Positions 47,797-56,842 of a DNA stretch of 64,000 nucleotides are shown here, one piece after another. The stretch lies in the NCBI GenBank assembly GCA_016704465.1, contig JADJAD010000001.1:682001-746000 (forward strand). Reading direction: 5' to 3'. Below the pieces are notes generated by a model. The model did no database searches. It was not told the DNA's origin and worked only from the letters and a program-made list of their open reading frames with translations. Each line of letters starts with the position of its first letter. Position 1 is the first letter of the stretch. Made by a program: the position numbers and the translations under genes. Source of the stretch: Gemmatimonadota bacterium. GTDB lineage: Bacteria > Gemmatimonadota > Gemmatimonadetes > Gemmatimonadales > Gemmatimonadaceae.

Positions 47797-48237
47797 ATGA
47801 TTCCCGATCCGAACGGCCCACAGCACGCCGAGCCTGCGAGTGCAAGGGGCAATCTCGCATCGATCAGCCCGTTCTTCATCGTACGGAATCTGGATGCCTC
47901 GATCTCGCACTATGTTGAACGCTTCGGCTTCGCCGTGGATTTCCAGGGTCCGCCGGACGACGTGTACTATGGCCACGTGAGCCGCGACGGGATCGGTATC
48001 ATGCTCAAGATGATCCGCTCGGATGTGTTGCCGGTTCCCAACCACACGCGCCACGAGTGGGCGCGCTGGGATGCCTACATCTATGCGCTGGATCCCGATC
48101 CGCTCTTCGCGGAGTTCAAGCAACGCGGTGCATCGTTCGTGAAGGAGCTGTCATTCATCGACGACGGCCTGTGGGGCTTCGAGGTTACGGACGCCGATGG
48201 GTACGTGCTTGCCTTCTTTCGGACGCGTGGCAAGTAG
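47797..48237 (+). CDS. VOC-family (glyoxalase/bleomycin resistance-like) protein
   Basis: A 146-residue protein. The pattern ISPFFIVRNLDASISHYVER opens the first beta-alpha-beta-beta-beta module. DDVYYGHVSRDGIGIMLKM and later WDAYIYALDPDPLFAEFKQ and WGFEVTDADGYVLAFF form the rest of the paired modules. Metal-ligand candidates are the His of YGHVS and the Glu of FEVTD. Such proteins are dioxygenases, isomerases or binders of small toxic molecules. The substrate is open. The frame is intact and the gene stands alone, 170 bases after the CPBP gene. Confidence 0.75.
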   Translation: MIPDPNGPQHAEPASARGNLASISPFFIVRNLDASISHYVERFGFAVDFQGPPDDVYYGHVSRDGIGIMLKMIRSDVLPVPNHTRHEWARWDAYIYALDPDPLFAEFKQRGASFVKELSFIDDGLWGFEVTDADGYVLAFFRTRGK

Positions 48238-48537
48238 GTGCCGCGCCATTACGAAGCAATGATGCGTGCTGCGGACGGAGGGACCTGCCTCGCTCTTGTT
48301 GACACTTCCACCCAAACGAACGGACGTGTCCCGAGGCATCGTCGTGCCGGGGAGTCTACGTTCAAACTATCCGCTTGACGGGCCGGTCTACTTCGTCAGA
48401 GTAGGGTTGGCGCCTGCCCTGCCCAGTCCGCTTCCTCGTCAAGGCTGACCGGGTCGCCGTGACAGTCATGCTTGATCCGGCGGTGCGATGGGTGCGTCTC
48501 TGTGAAAGGAGCGACGTAGTACTCCGGACGCTCGGCC
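48238..48537. other. 300-bp gap between convergent VOC and SDR genes
   Basis: No supported coding frame was found. No strong hairpin was recognised. The segment is slightly lower in G+C than its neighbours. Confidence 0.4.
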
Positions 48538-49482
48538 CTACTGCCCGGCCAGCAATCGTTCGCTAAGCAGTCGCAACCTCTCCCGGGCCGAAGGGTCGTA
48601 CGCCTGCGCGTGCGCCTTGATCGGTACCTGTCGGTTGAAGTACGTCCCGGTCGGCTCGGTGGTGACGATGGCATTGACCACCGACTCGACCCCCTCGGCG
48701 ATCGTCGAGCGCGGCGTCACGTTGAGGGCGCGCGCCATCGTGGTCGCCATGGTCGTGGCGGGATGCAGCGAATACGTCAGGACACCCTGCCGCTCCAGGG
48801 CAGGCGCCATGTCGATCGTCATCAGGATCTGCGCCAGCTTGCTCTGCGCGTAGCCGCGTGCGCCCGTGAACCGCTTCGTCATCATCACGTCGTCGAAGTC
48901 GATCGCCTCCTGCGACCCCGACGACACGTTGATGATGCGCGATGGAGCGCTGGCGACGATCAGCGGGAGGAGTTGCTTGATCAGCAGGTAGTGCGCCAGG
49001 TAGTTCACCGCGAAGTGCATCTCGTGCCCCTCAGCGCTGAACTTGGGCGTGGAGTCGAGGACGAAGCCGACCCCGGCGTTGTTGATGAGCAGGTCGAGGC
49101 GTTGATTGTCGTGCTTCACGGCATCGGCCAGGCGCCCGACTTCATCGAGCGATGCCAGGTCGGCGCGGTAGAAGCGCGCGCTCCCCTTGCGGCTCGTGGT
49201 GATCTCGGCCACGAGCGAGTCACCGCGCGCGACGCTGCGACCGGTGATGAGGACATGCGCGCCGGCCGCCGCCAGGCGGCGCGCCACGTCGCGTCCCAGG
49301 CCATCGGTCGAGCCGGTGACGAGGGCCACCTTGCCCGAGAGGTCGGGGAGCGGCGGCGCCATCTTGAAGTTCGCGGATGGCTGCTGGGCGCGGGCCATTG
49401 CGAAGGGCGCCGCGACGGCCAGCGCGAGACCTAACGAGAGGGTGGCAACGCGTGCGAGGACGGTGCGGTGCGCCTGCGGCAT
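48538..49482 (-). CDS. short-chain dehydrogenase (retinol dehydrogenase-like) with signal peptide
   Basis: A 314-residue protein. Residues 1-33 form a clear signal peptide (RVATLSLGLALAVAAPFAMA). The SDR core follows: cofactor loop TGSTDGLG (56-63), NNAG (134-137), SSG with catalytic Ser (187-189), and YAQSK (Tyr211, Lys215). The Arg of ITGRS after the second strand suggests NADP preference. The closest type is the retinol-dehydrogenase/WW-oxidoreductase-like group. Export of an NAD(P)-dependent enzyme is unusual, because the cofactor is not free in the periplasm. The leader may instead act as a membrane anchor. Confidence 0.85.
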   Translation of the reverse strand: MPQAHRTVLARVATLSLGLALAVAAPFAMARAQQPSANFKMAPPLPDLSGKVALVTGSTDGLGRDVARRLAAAGAHVLITGRSVARGDSLVAEITTSRKGSARFYRADLASLDEVGRLADAVKHDNQRLDLLINNAGVGFVLDSTPKFSAEGHEMHFAVNYLAHYLLIKQLLPLIVASAPSRIINVSSGSQEAIDFDDVMMTKRFTGARGYAQSKLAQILMTIDMAPALERQGVLTYSLHPATTMATTMARALNVTPRSTIAEGVESVVNAIVTTEPTGTYFNRQVPIKAHAQAYDPSARERLRLLSERLLAGQ

Positions 49483-49645
49483 GGAGGAGGGGGGCTAGGG
49501 AGGCGACGGAAGGACCGTTCGAGAAGGTCGTGCGTCGTCCGGTCCGCGTCCAGACGTCGCGCAATCACCCATCCGGATGTCACGGCGAGATCTGGAACGC
49601 CCCTCATGCTTCAACCCTCGGCCGCACCAGCCGCGCCCCAAGCGA

Positions 49646-50641
49646 CTACCCGTGCGTGTCGGCGCGCGCGAGTGTCGGGCGACGCAGCGCCCCACCGAGC
49701 CAGACCAGCACCAGCGCGATGCCCGCAATCCGGACCAGCGTCACCACCCAGAGTGGCGCCGTGGTTGCCCGAGCAATGGCTGGTCCGGCGAACCAGTAGT
49801 AGAGCCCACCGGCTGCAGCGGCAATGAGGGGCAGGAGGATGCGCGATGGGATGCGCGCCACGCGCACGGCCAGCAGGACCACCGCGATGCTCGCGACCGA
49901 CCAGCCCAGCGTCGAGGCGTAGACCGCCGCCGCCGTCGACAGCGCGCCATCGCTGGTAAGGCCGTAGCCGACGACAAAACCCGGCAGGGCGGCGATGAAT
50001 AGTCCAAATGGCGTGAGCAGCCAGCGAGCCGTGCGTCGATCGGGACCCAGCATCTGCTGGAAGGCCTTGCCCTGCGACAGGTCGATGCACCCACGCGGCG
50101 TGCAGACCGTGCAGGTGGTGCAGCGCCCCCGTTGCAGCGGAAGGAGCGGCGCCTGACCGTACAGGAGTTCCACCGGCAGCACGGGGCAGAGCCCGTTGCA
50201 GAAGCCCGAGCGCACGGCATAGGCGGCGCCCAGCCCCGCTGCGAGCAGCGCCACGGCGACAATCGTCGCCGCCAGCACCGTTCCCTCCACGTTGAACAGG
50301 AATCGCCGCGCGGGCACCATCAGGTGAAAGAGGGCCACGCCCGCGACGCTCAACCACATGGCGGTGCGGGGCGAGGGCACGCCTCCCGTCGCGACGCGGT
50401 TTCCCAGCTCATTCGCGGTCGCCAGTGGGCAGAGCCCACGCCACAGGGCCGGGTTGACGAAGAAGACGGCCGGAAGGATGGGGACAGCCACGTACCAGAG
50501 TGCCGCCAAGGCGACGTCTGGTCGGAGTACGAGCGCGAGGAGCAGCACCACGAGCACCATCAGCGACGAAACACGCGCCACGCGCCACAACAGGACGGTG
50601 GAGGGTATCGGCTGCAGCACGTGGAGTCGGGGTGCGGTCAT
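49646..50641 (-). CDS. NapH/CcoG-like membrane 4Fe-4S protein
   Basis: A 331-residue protein with about nine membrane helices. The start ATG 50641 has AGAGG upstream. Cysteine motifs: GLCPLATAN (about residue 80), SGFCNGLCPVLPVE and RCTTCTVCTPRGC. The last is a ferredoxin-like cluster with the Cys spacing needed for a 4Fe-4S centre. This is the layout of the NapH/NosR-C-terminal type of quinol-linked electron-transfer proteins. Partner oxidoreductases are not nearby, so the electron acceptor is unknown. The frame is intact. The gene lies 170 bases downstream of the amidohydrolase gene on the same strand. Confidence 0.7.
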   Translation of the reverse strand: MTAPRLHVLQPIPSTVLLWRVARVSSLMVLVVLLLALVLRPDVALAALWYVAVPILPAVFFVNPALWRGLCPLATANELGNRVATGGVPSPRTAMWLSVAGVALFHLMVPARRFLFNVEGTVLAATIVAVALLAAGLGAAYAVRSGFCNGLCPVLPVELLYGQAPLLPLQRGRCTTCTVCTPRGCIDLSQGKAFQQMLGPDRRTARWLLTPFGLFIAALPGFVVGYGLTSDGALSTAAAVYASTLGWSVASIAVVLLAVRVARIPSRILLPLIAAAAGGLYYWFAGPAIARATTAPLWVVTLVRIAGIALVLVWLGGALRRPTLARADTHG

Positions 50642-50813
50642 CGCCTCTGGGGAGATAGGTCGCGAACGGGCACGGACAGCACAACATCGGCCGTCCGTGC
50701 CTTCGCGCGATAGGGAGAAGGAGGACACGGACGTAAGGGGAGTACCGACGGTGCGAAGCGTTGCTGCCATTTCCTCGTGCGTCGACGGCCCCAGCGCACG
50801 CCTCACGCACCGT

Positions 50814-53800
50814 TCACTCGCGCCCCTCGAAGTACGGCCGGGGCGCCGCCTGTGCCGCCGGCCAGACGCGCGCCGCATCGGCACCGGCGTAGAACACCCC
50901 GTTCTTCACCACGTATCGGATCCGCTGCGCATTGGCGATGTTGTCGAGCGGGTTCGCCTCGAGCACGACGAGATCGGCGAGCTTCCCTATCTCGAGCGAT
51001 CCCAGCTCCCCGTCGAGCCCATGCTGCGTCGCCCCCTTGATGGTCGCGATCTCCAGCACCTCGGCGGGGGTGAAGCCGCTCCGCGCGAGCAGGTCCAGCT
51101 CCCAGTGCGCGTCGAGCCCGAACATCTGCCCGTGCGCCCCGAGCTGCAACGACGTGCCGTTGTGATAGAGCTTCCGCAGTTCGGCACCCATCGCGAGGAC
51201 CGTCATGTCCTCCGGCCACAGCTTCACGGGGCTCCGCACGCGCATCAGCTGCTCGGGGGTGATGAAGCGGGTGAGCTTGGGATCCTCCCAGAGCTTGCTG
51301 GCCTGTTGGTACCACCCCTCGCCCATCGCCGTGTTGTAGGCGACGAGCAGCGTCGGCGTCATCCCCGCGGTCGTGCCGCCCCAGAATCGGACGACATCGT
51401 CGTGGAACGGCGCGAGTCCCATCGAGTGCTCGATTCCCGTCACTCCGTCGAGCACCTGGGTGAAGTTCATTTGCGGGTCGCTCGACGACTCCGACAGGAC
51501 GTTCAACCCCAGGTCGCGCGCTGCGGCGATGGTGAGCGATCGGCGCAGGCGGATGCGCTGCGCGTAGTCCTTCACCGCAATCGCCCCGTGGTCCTTGTTC
51601 CAGCGCAACTGCTCGCGCGCCTCGTCGAGCGTGTCGAACGGACGATACATGAGGCGCCGAAAGCCGCGCCGAGTCCCGAAGATCGGCGAGCCAGTGGTGA
51701 AGAAGCGTGGGCCGGCCATCTTCCCGGCGCGCAGCATGTCGGTGAACCAGCCATCGCGATACTCGTTGCCGTACACCTCGACGATGGTCGTCACCCCGTA
51801 GGCAAGCGGGGCGCTCAGGTACGTCGGCTGCTGCTCGATCACGTGCAGGGTGGAGTGCTCGATGTGCGGATGGGCGTGCGCATCGATGAGGCCCGGGATG
51901 ACGGTCTGCCCGGCGAGGTCGAAAGTCTTTGCGCCTGACGGGACGGCGACTCCGCGCCCCAGCGCGGTGATGCGCCCGCCCTGCAGCACGATCGTCGCGT
52001 TCTCGAGCACCTCACGCTGCGGGTTCATGGTGATCACCCGGACGCCGGTGAGCGCGACCGCCCCCGTGGCACGCTCAATGTCGAAGGCGATCGACAATTC
52101 TGTACGGCGCGCGGTCGACCCGGGGACGCGCGGGGCGGTCCATGATGCGCCCGCCGGCCGGGCCGGCGGCGTGCGCGACTCCGCCAGCATCTGGCTGAGC
52201 GGCTTCTCGTAGAAGCCGCGGGCGCGCGTCCACCCGAGGGTCGCGCCGTCGGCCGACCAGGTGAGGTAGCCACCGTCCTCGGCGTCGACGCGCACGGCGC
52301 TGCCGATACCGTCGGCCGGCGAGCGCGTGACCGGATGGCCGGCGTAGCTCCACGGGACGATGAAGCTTCGCTGGTACTCGCGGAGCGCGATCCAGGCGAG
52401 GTCGGGCGACGGAACCGCGGCCACGGCATTCGGGAACCGATAGAGCAGCAGCTCGCCGCGTCCGTCGAGGGCGATGCGCTTGAGGACCAGGTCCTCGCCC
52501 TCGAACTCGGTGAACAGGAGCGTCTGGCCGTCAGGCGCAAAGTTCACGCTGGGCGGGATCTTGCCGGCGATGTTGGCGTACTCCAGCGCGTGCCCCGAGA
52601 TCCCGGTCACCCGGTGCTCGGTCCCGTCGGCATCGCGCAGCACGAGGTCGAACTGCGTCTCGTTGGAGAGCCACAGCCCTCCGGCGAGTCCGGGCGCACC
52701 GCGCACGTAGGCAATCCGCGCACCGTCGGGCGATACGGCAATGCTCCCGTATTGCGCCGGGACGCTCGTCAGGCGCACCGGGGCCGCGTCGAGCGCCGCC
52801 CGGCGGTAGACGGCCCCGAGGCTGTCGTCGGTCCAGGCCGCGTAGTAGAGCGCCCCGCGCCCGGCGTCGTACACCGGGCCGGTCTCGAGCACGTCGGAGT
52901 TGGTGAGGTTGCGCGGCGCGCCGGTTGCCCCCGCGAGCCAGAGGTCGCCTAACGCCTCGTACAGCACGCCCTGCGGGACTCGGCTCCCCCACCGATGCCC
53001 CAACGTCGAGGCACGCTCGCTCGGCTCGACGGTCTTGAAGCGAATCGTCTCGGAGAGCAGCCGCTCGACCGGGGCGCGGAACGGGAGCGGTGTGGCACTC
53101 CCGGTGGTGACATCGACCGCGGTGATCGCCCCCCCCACTGCAAGGAAGATGCGCTTCCCGTCGGGGTGCCAGGCGATGGCGGGGAAGGGACCGAGCGTCG
53201 AGGCGCTCTGCTGACGGTCGCGATCGAGGCCACGCAGGGCGACGCGCTCGCGCCCGGTCACCAGGTCGCGCACCATGAGCACCGTCTCGTCGATGGCGCG
53301 GTGCACGTATGCCAGCTGCTGGCCGTTGGGCGAAAGCGCCGGCGCGAACGCACCGCCGGGACGGGCAACGCTCGTCGTCACCTCACCCGTCGCCTCGTCG
53401 TAACGATCGATGCGTGCCCCGCTGGGCGGGGTGACATACGGATTGAAGGCGAAGGCATACAGCGATCCACCGTTGCGCTCGAAGAGCACCCCGGCGCCCC
53501 TCGGCTCGGCGATGGCCCCGCCGAGCAGGTCGCTTCCCTCGAGGAGCACCTGGCGGCCACCGATGCGATCGAGGGCGACCAGTTGGGTGGCGATGCCATC
53601 TCCGCTACGCACGGCGTAGAGCCGGCGTCCGTCCGTCGACCACGCGGGGCGCACGAAGCTCTCGCTCAGATCGAGCCGGGCCGTCGAGACGCGCTCCAGC
53701 GCCCCTCCCTCCCGGTTCATGACCCAGACGTCGTAGCTCCCATTGCGATCCGACGAGAATGCGATCGAGCGTCCATCGGGGCTGTAGCGCGGGAAGAGAT

Positions 53801-54179
53801 TCCACGACCGCCCACTCGTCAGGCGCCTGGCGCTCCCCCCGGCAATCGGGAGTTCATAGATGGCGCCGAGCAGGTCGAAGGCGATCGATTGCCCGTCGGG
53901 AGAGATCGCAAGGCTCATCAGCGTCCCCTCGTGCGCCTCGAAAACAACGGTGCGAGACGGGCCGGTCGGCGTCTCCACGTTCCAGCGCGCTGGTCCCTGC
54001 ACCGTCGCCTGCACCGTCGCCTGCGATGCGAGCGACGACGGGCAGATGAGCACCGCGCTCAGCACGGCGCTGAGCGCAGCGGCGGGCAGGGCGACACGCG
54101 CGCTGAGGCAGCTGTTGGTGCGCGCGGCCCCTCGGGCCGTCGCGACGCGGGGATGGCGCGGGGGAGATTCGATCGTCAT
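50814..54179 (-). CDS. secreted amidohydrolase with N-terminal TolB/tricorn-like beta-propeller
   Basis: A 1121-residue protein. ATG 54179 is preferred over the upstream extension because a signal peptide follows (VALPAAALSAVLSAVLICPS, then LASQA). Residues about 60-690 are PD40/TolB-like propeller blades (LMSLAISPDGQSIAFDL, LFPRYSPDGRSIAFSSDRNG). The amidohydrolase domain starts at about 700 with VRVITMNPQREVLENATIV and the metal motif LIDAHAHPHIEH (His768, His770). It ends VEIGKLADLVVLEANPL-type text and KNGVFYAGADAARVWP. Such fusions are frequent in Gemmatimonadota and related phyla and are assumed to hydrolyse peptides or cyclic amides in the periplasm. The frame is intact over 3.3 kb, in contrast to many neighbours. 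Confidence 0.85.
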   Translation of the reverse strand: MTIESPPRHPRVATARGAARTNSCLSARVALPAAALSAVLSAVLICPSSLASQATVQATVQGPARWNVETPTGPSRTVVFEAHEGTLMSLAISPDGQSIAFDLLGAIYELPIAGGSARRLTSGRSWNLFPRYSPDGRSIAFSSDRNGSYDVWVMNREGGALERVSTARLDLSESFVRPAWSTDGRRLYAVRSGDGIATQLVALDRIGGRQVLLEGSDLLGGAIAEPRGAGVLFERNGGSLYAFAFNPYVTPPSGARIDRYDEATGEVTTSVARPGGAFAPALSPNGQQLAYVHRAIDETVLMVRDLVTGRERVALRGLDRDRQQSASTLGPFPAIAWHPDGKRIFLAVGGAITAVDVTTGSATPLPFRAPVERLLSETIRFKTVEPSERASTLGHRWGSRVPQGVLYEALGDLWLAGATGAPRNLTNSDVLETGPVYDAGRGALYYAAWTDDSLGAVYRRAALDAAPVRLTSVPAQYGSIAVSPDGARIAYVRGAPGLAGGLWLSNETQFDLVLRDADGTEHRVTGISGHALEYANIAGKIPPSVNFAPDGQTLLFTEFEGEDLVLKRIALDGRGELLLYRFPNAVAAVPSPDLAWIALREYQRSFIVPWSYAGHPVTRSPADGIGSAVRVDAEDGGYLTWSADGATLGWTRARGFYEKPLSQMLAESRTPPARPAGASWTAPRVPGSTARRTELSIAFDIERATGAVALTGVRVITMNPQREVLENATIVLQGGRITALGRGVAVPSGAKTFDLAGQTVIPGLIDAHAHPHIEHSTLHVIEQQPTYLSAPLAYGVTTIVEVYGNEYRDGWFTDMLRAGKMAGPRFFTTGSPIFGTRRGFRRLMYRPFDTLDEAREQLRWNKDHGAIAVKDYAQRIRLRRSLTIAAARDLGLNVLSESSSDPQMNFTQVLDGVTGIEHSMGLAPFHDDVVRFWGGTTAGMTPTLLVAYNTAMGEGWYQQASKLWEDPKLTRFITPEQLMRVRSPVKLWPEDMTVLAMGAELRKLYHNGTSLQLGAHGQMFGLDAHWELDLLARSGFTPAEVLEIATIKGATQHGLDGELGSLEIGKLADLVVLEANPLDNIANAQRIRYVVKNGVFYAGADAARVWPAAQAAPRPYFEGRE

Positions 54180-54507
54180 TGCGCACTCCGAGTCGACGGT
54201 CGTCGCGCGAGGCGATCGACCAATTCCGGTGCGACCGACGGTCGCGGCGCGAATGTGCCGGATGACCCGGATCACGTCAATGCGGCTGGTTGCGTACTGC
54301 CTGACGAAGGCTGCGGTCGCATCGCACGGCCAGCCGGTCGCGGGTGTGCGCGACACATCTGGTGAACGCGCGACCCATCGAGATAAGATTGGTCGCGACT
54401 TCACTGCCACCGTCAGGGGAGCGGACCGATCATTGACGTGTGCGACTGGCACGCGGAGACACCAGTCGGATCAGCTCCCTTTCCACTTCATCCCGGGCAC
54501 AGCGACC
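54180..54507. other. 328-bp divergent promoter region
   Basis: This lies between the amidohydrolase (minus) and the SRPBCC gene (plus). Frames on the minus strand continue without a good start. No clear -10/-35 pair was recognised, but both promoters must lie here or further upstream. Confidence 0.4.
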
Positions 54508-54966
54508 ATGGCCCCCGCCACCAGCACCGTGCGCCTGCATCGCGTACTCACCGCGCCGCCGGAGCGCGTCTATCGTGCCTTTCTCGACCCGGCGGCGATG
54601 GCACGATGGCTGCCGCCACACGGCTTCACCGCGACGGTGCACGAGCTCGATGCACGCGTCGGCGGGAGGCACCGCATGTCGTTCACGAACTTCGGGACGG
54701 GTAGCAGCCATTCCTTCGGCGGCACCTACACCGAGCTCACGCCGCACGAACGCATCTGCTACACCGACACGTTCGATGATCCCAACATGCCTGGCGAGAT
54801 GCTGGTGACCGTGACGCTCCGCAAGGTCAGCTGCGGCACCGAGTTGGAGATCGAACAAAGCGGCATCCCTGCCATGATCCCGGTCGAGATGTGCTACCTG
54901 GGCTGGCAGGAGTCGCTTGGCATGCTGGCGCGCGTCGTGGAACCGAACATCCCGGACGGCGCGTAG
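54508..54966 (+). CDS. SRPBCC (AHSA1/Aha1-like) domain protein
   Basis: A 152-residue protein. It starts with the family pattern STVRLHRVLTAPPERVYRAF and WLPPHGFTATVHELD. Then follow GGRHRMSFTN, the strand FGGTYTELTPHERICYTDTF, and the C-terminal helix region MCYLGWQESLGMLARVVEP. The fold is a helix-grip hydrophobic pocket. Members bind small molecules or act as stress proteins. The ATG 54508 start fits the first strand. The frame is intact. No neighbour suggests a substrate. Confidence 0.75.
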   Translation: MAPATSTVRLHRVLTAPPERVYRAFLDPAAMARWLPPHGFTATVHELDARVGGRHRMSFTNFGTGSSHSFGGTYTELTPHERICYTDTFDDPNMPGEMLVTVTLRKVSCGTELEIEQSGIPAMIPVEMCYLGWQESLGMLARVVEPNIPDGA

Positions 54967-55044
54967 CCCGTTCGCGCGGTGAGGTCGACTAAAGCAGCGG
55001 GATGGCCGCCGGCAACGATCGATGACTCGCGTGCGACGAGCGGC

Positions 55045-55407
55045 TCAGATCAACTCGTACGCGATCAGGATGCCGATCGAGACCATGCCGATGAGGCCCA
55101 CGATGAAGACCGAGTCGGCGAGCCGCTCCATGCGCCGCCACGCGGACGCCTTGCTGCTCCGGAGGGCGAAGTACGCACTCGTGCATGCGATCAGGAACAT
55201 CAGGGCGTCCAGGGCGATCAGGTCGTCGGCAATGCTTCGCACCGAGTTCGGCCGCGGCAGCAAGGCAAACAATCCGATCACCGTGATACAGACGCCCACG
55301 AGTCCTGCCGAGACCGTGAAAATGTGGCCGCTCAGCTCGCGTTCCCGGACCGAGGGTGGTGCGGTTGCCCGTGCAGCGTCGGACAGTTCCTGGGACGAGA
55401 TAGGCAT
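55045..55407 (-). CDS. small integral membrane protein of unknown function
   Basis: A 120-residue protein from ATG 55407, with GAGG shortly upstream; longer frames start inside poor sequence. Three membrane helices are visible: FTVSAGLVGVCITVIGLFAL, ALMFLIACTSAYFAL and SVFIVGLIGMVSIGILIAY. The N-terminal 35 residues are soluble. I do not recognise a family. It is convergent with the SRPBCC gene and divergent from the DUF1003 gene. Confidence 0.6.
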   Translation of the reverse strand: MPISSQELSDAARATAPPSVRERELSGHIFTVSAGLVGVCITVIGLFALLPRPNSVRSIADDLIALDALMFLIACTSAYFALRSSKASAWRRMERLADSVFIVGLIGMVSIGILIAYELI

Positions 55408-55602
55408 CGGCACCTCGAGAGGATGGAACCGGAATCGGCTGGCGGAACGGGCCGGCGCGCCCCATGCGCGGTGTGACCGCACCCCGGAATCGATGGATGC
55501 AATGCGCCGTGACTCCACTGGTCAAGAGCGAGGCGCCGTTGACCGCTGCACTCGTGGTTGAGCACAGTCGCGACGAGACACAACACTTCCACCCCTTGCG
55601 CC

Positions 55603-56127
55603 ATGAATCATCCGTACCGATTCCACACACCGCACGTGCACCTGGCACGCGTCTTTGGCAACGACTGGTTCGCGCTGAAGGCCGAGTCGTTCGCGCGCTT
55701 TTTCGGGACACCGGGGTTCCTGCTTGGGCAAACAGCGATCGTCGCGGCATGGATCGCGGCCAACGCGACCGGTGTCGTGCGATTCGACCTGTATCCGTTC
55801 ATCCTGCTCAACCTTGCCTTCAGCCTCCAGGCCGCGTACGCCGCGCCGCTCATCCTGCTGGCGCAGACCCGGCAGGCCGACCGTGACAAGGCGCATTCCG
55901 AGGCGGACGCCCAGCATCGCGAAGCGATTGCGGTGGCCAATGCGGAACGGCAGGCAGAGGTCGCAGCGCAGGCAGCCTTGCTGGTGACGCTCGTACGGCA
56001 GAACACTGAGCTGACCGCGTCCACCAAGCTCCTCTCCGAACGCATCAGCACGCTCACGGAGGAGTTGCACCGCCAGGTCATGAAGACCGCTGCGCCTCCC
56101 GAGAAGGGCCCGGGAACGGCGCACTGA
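55603..56127 (+). CDS. DUF1003 membrane protein
   Basis: A 174-residue protein from ATG 55603. Two membrane helices (GQTAIVAAWIAANATGVV and FILLNLAFSLQAAYAAPLIL) are followed by QTRQADRDKAHSEADAQHRE. This is the conserved DUF1003 core, in which the second helix is joined to SxNRQxxRDRxxAExDYxxN-like text. The C-terminal 80 residues form a long charged coiled coil. The function of the family is unknown. Its 3' end overlaps the convergent TVP38 gene by 50 bases. Confidence 0.7.
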   Translation: MNHPYRFHTPHVHLARVFGNDWFALKAESFARFFGTPGFLLGQTAIVAAWIAANATGVVRFDLYPFILLNLAFSLQAAYAAPLILLAQTRQADRDKAHSEADAQHREAIAVANAERQAEVAAQAALLVTLVRQNTELTASTKLLSERISTLTEELHRQVMKTAAPPEKGPGTAH

Positions 56128-56842
56128 GGGCATCCACGGCGCGGCGCGCGCGGCGCGAGATGGCGGCCATCACGACGATGGAGACCACGAGACCCACCGC
56201 GAGCGCCACATCGTGTAGCAGCACCCCATGCCCACCCCTGCCGGCCATGCCCGCGAGGTGGCGCCCCGCTATCCCGACGTAGACCTCCAACGCGAGCGAC
56301 GGGAGCAGCGCGAGGCACGCAAGCTCGAAGCGGCCAAACCGAACGCCCATCGCGCCGAGCAGGTAGCTGGTGAGCGCGCGATTCATCGGCGTGAGCCGGA
56401 CGAGCAGCTGCAGCCGGAGTTCGTCCTGCCGCACGGCGCCGAAGATTGCAGCGATCGCTGGGCGCACGTGCAGCGCGCGCTCAACGCGTTGCGTCAACAG
56501 GAATCGCGCGAGCGCGTACTGCAGCGCCGCGCCTGCCAGGACACCGAGCAGCACGGCCAGCAGCCCCTTGGCGAACCCGAAGGTCACACCCGCGACAACG
56601 CTCAAGAGCAGGTCGGGCACGAAGACGGAGCTCAGCACCATGGAGAGCAGCACGAAGGCCGGGATGGCCATCGGCCCGAGCTCGGCCATGAACCGTTCGA
56701 TTCCATCGAGATGCCGCGTGAACTCCTCGCCCAGCACGACGATGGCCGCGACGAATCCGACCATGGCAAGCGCATAGAGGGCGACGGTGGTTCGGCTCTG
56801 GCGACGCCACAATCGGCGTAGCGATTCACCCGTCGTGGTCAC
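56078..56842 (-). CDS. TVP38/TMEM64 (DedA-like) membrane protein
   Basis: A 254-residue protein with five or six membrane helices. The family core is visible: LLSVVAGVTFGFAKGLLAVL (the G-rich VTT motif region), then ARFLLTQRVERAL, and LRLQLLVRLTPMNRALTSYL (conserved RLTP-like segment). Proteins of this superfamily are thought to be lipid scramblases or transporters. The start codon overlaps the end of the upstream ion-channel-like gene by 4 bases (56839-56842), so the two are translated together. Confidence 0.75.
   Translation of the reverse strand: MTTTGESLRRLWRRQSRTTVALYALAMVGFVAAIVVLGEEFTRHLDGIERFMAELGPMAIPAFVLLSMVLSSVFVPDLLLSVVAGVTFGFAKGLLAVLLGVLAGAALQYALARFLLTQRVERALHVRPAIAAIFGAVRQDELRLQLLVRLTPMNRALTSYLLGAMGVRFGRFELACLALLPSLALEVYVGIAGRHLAGMAGRGGHGVLLHDVALAVGLVVSIVVMAAISRRARRAVDALSAPFPGPSREAQRSS

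Noticed and set aside
50642..50884. N-terminal extension of the Fe-S membrane protein
   Set aside because: The extra 81 codons are Arg/Ser-rich with no domain; ATG 50641 directly precedes the first membrane helix region.
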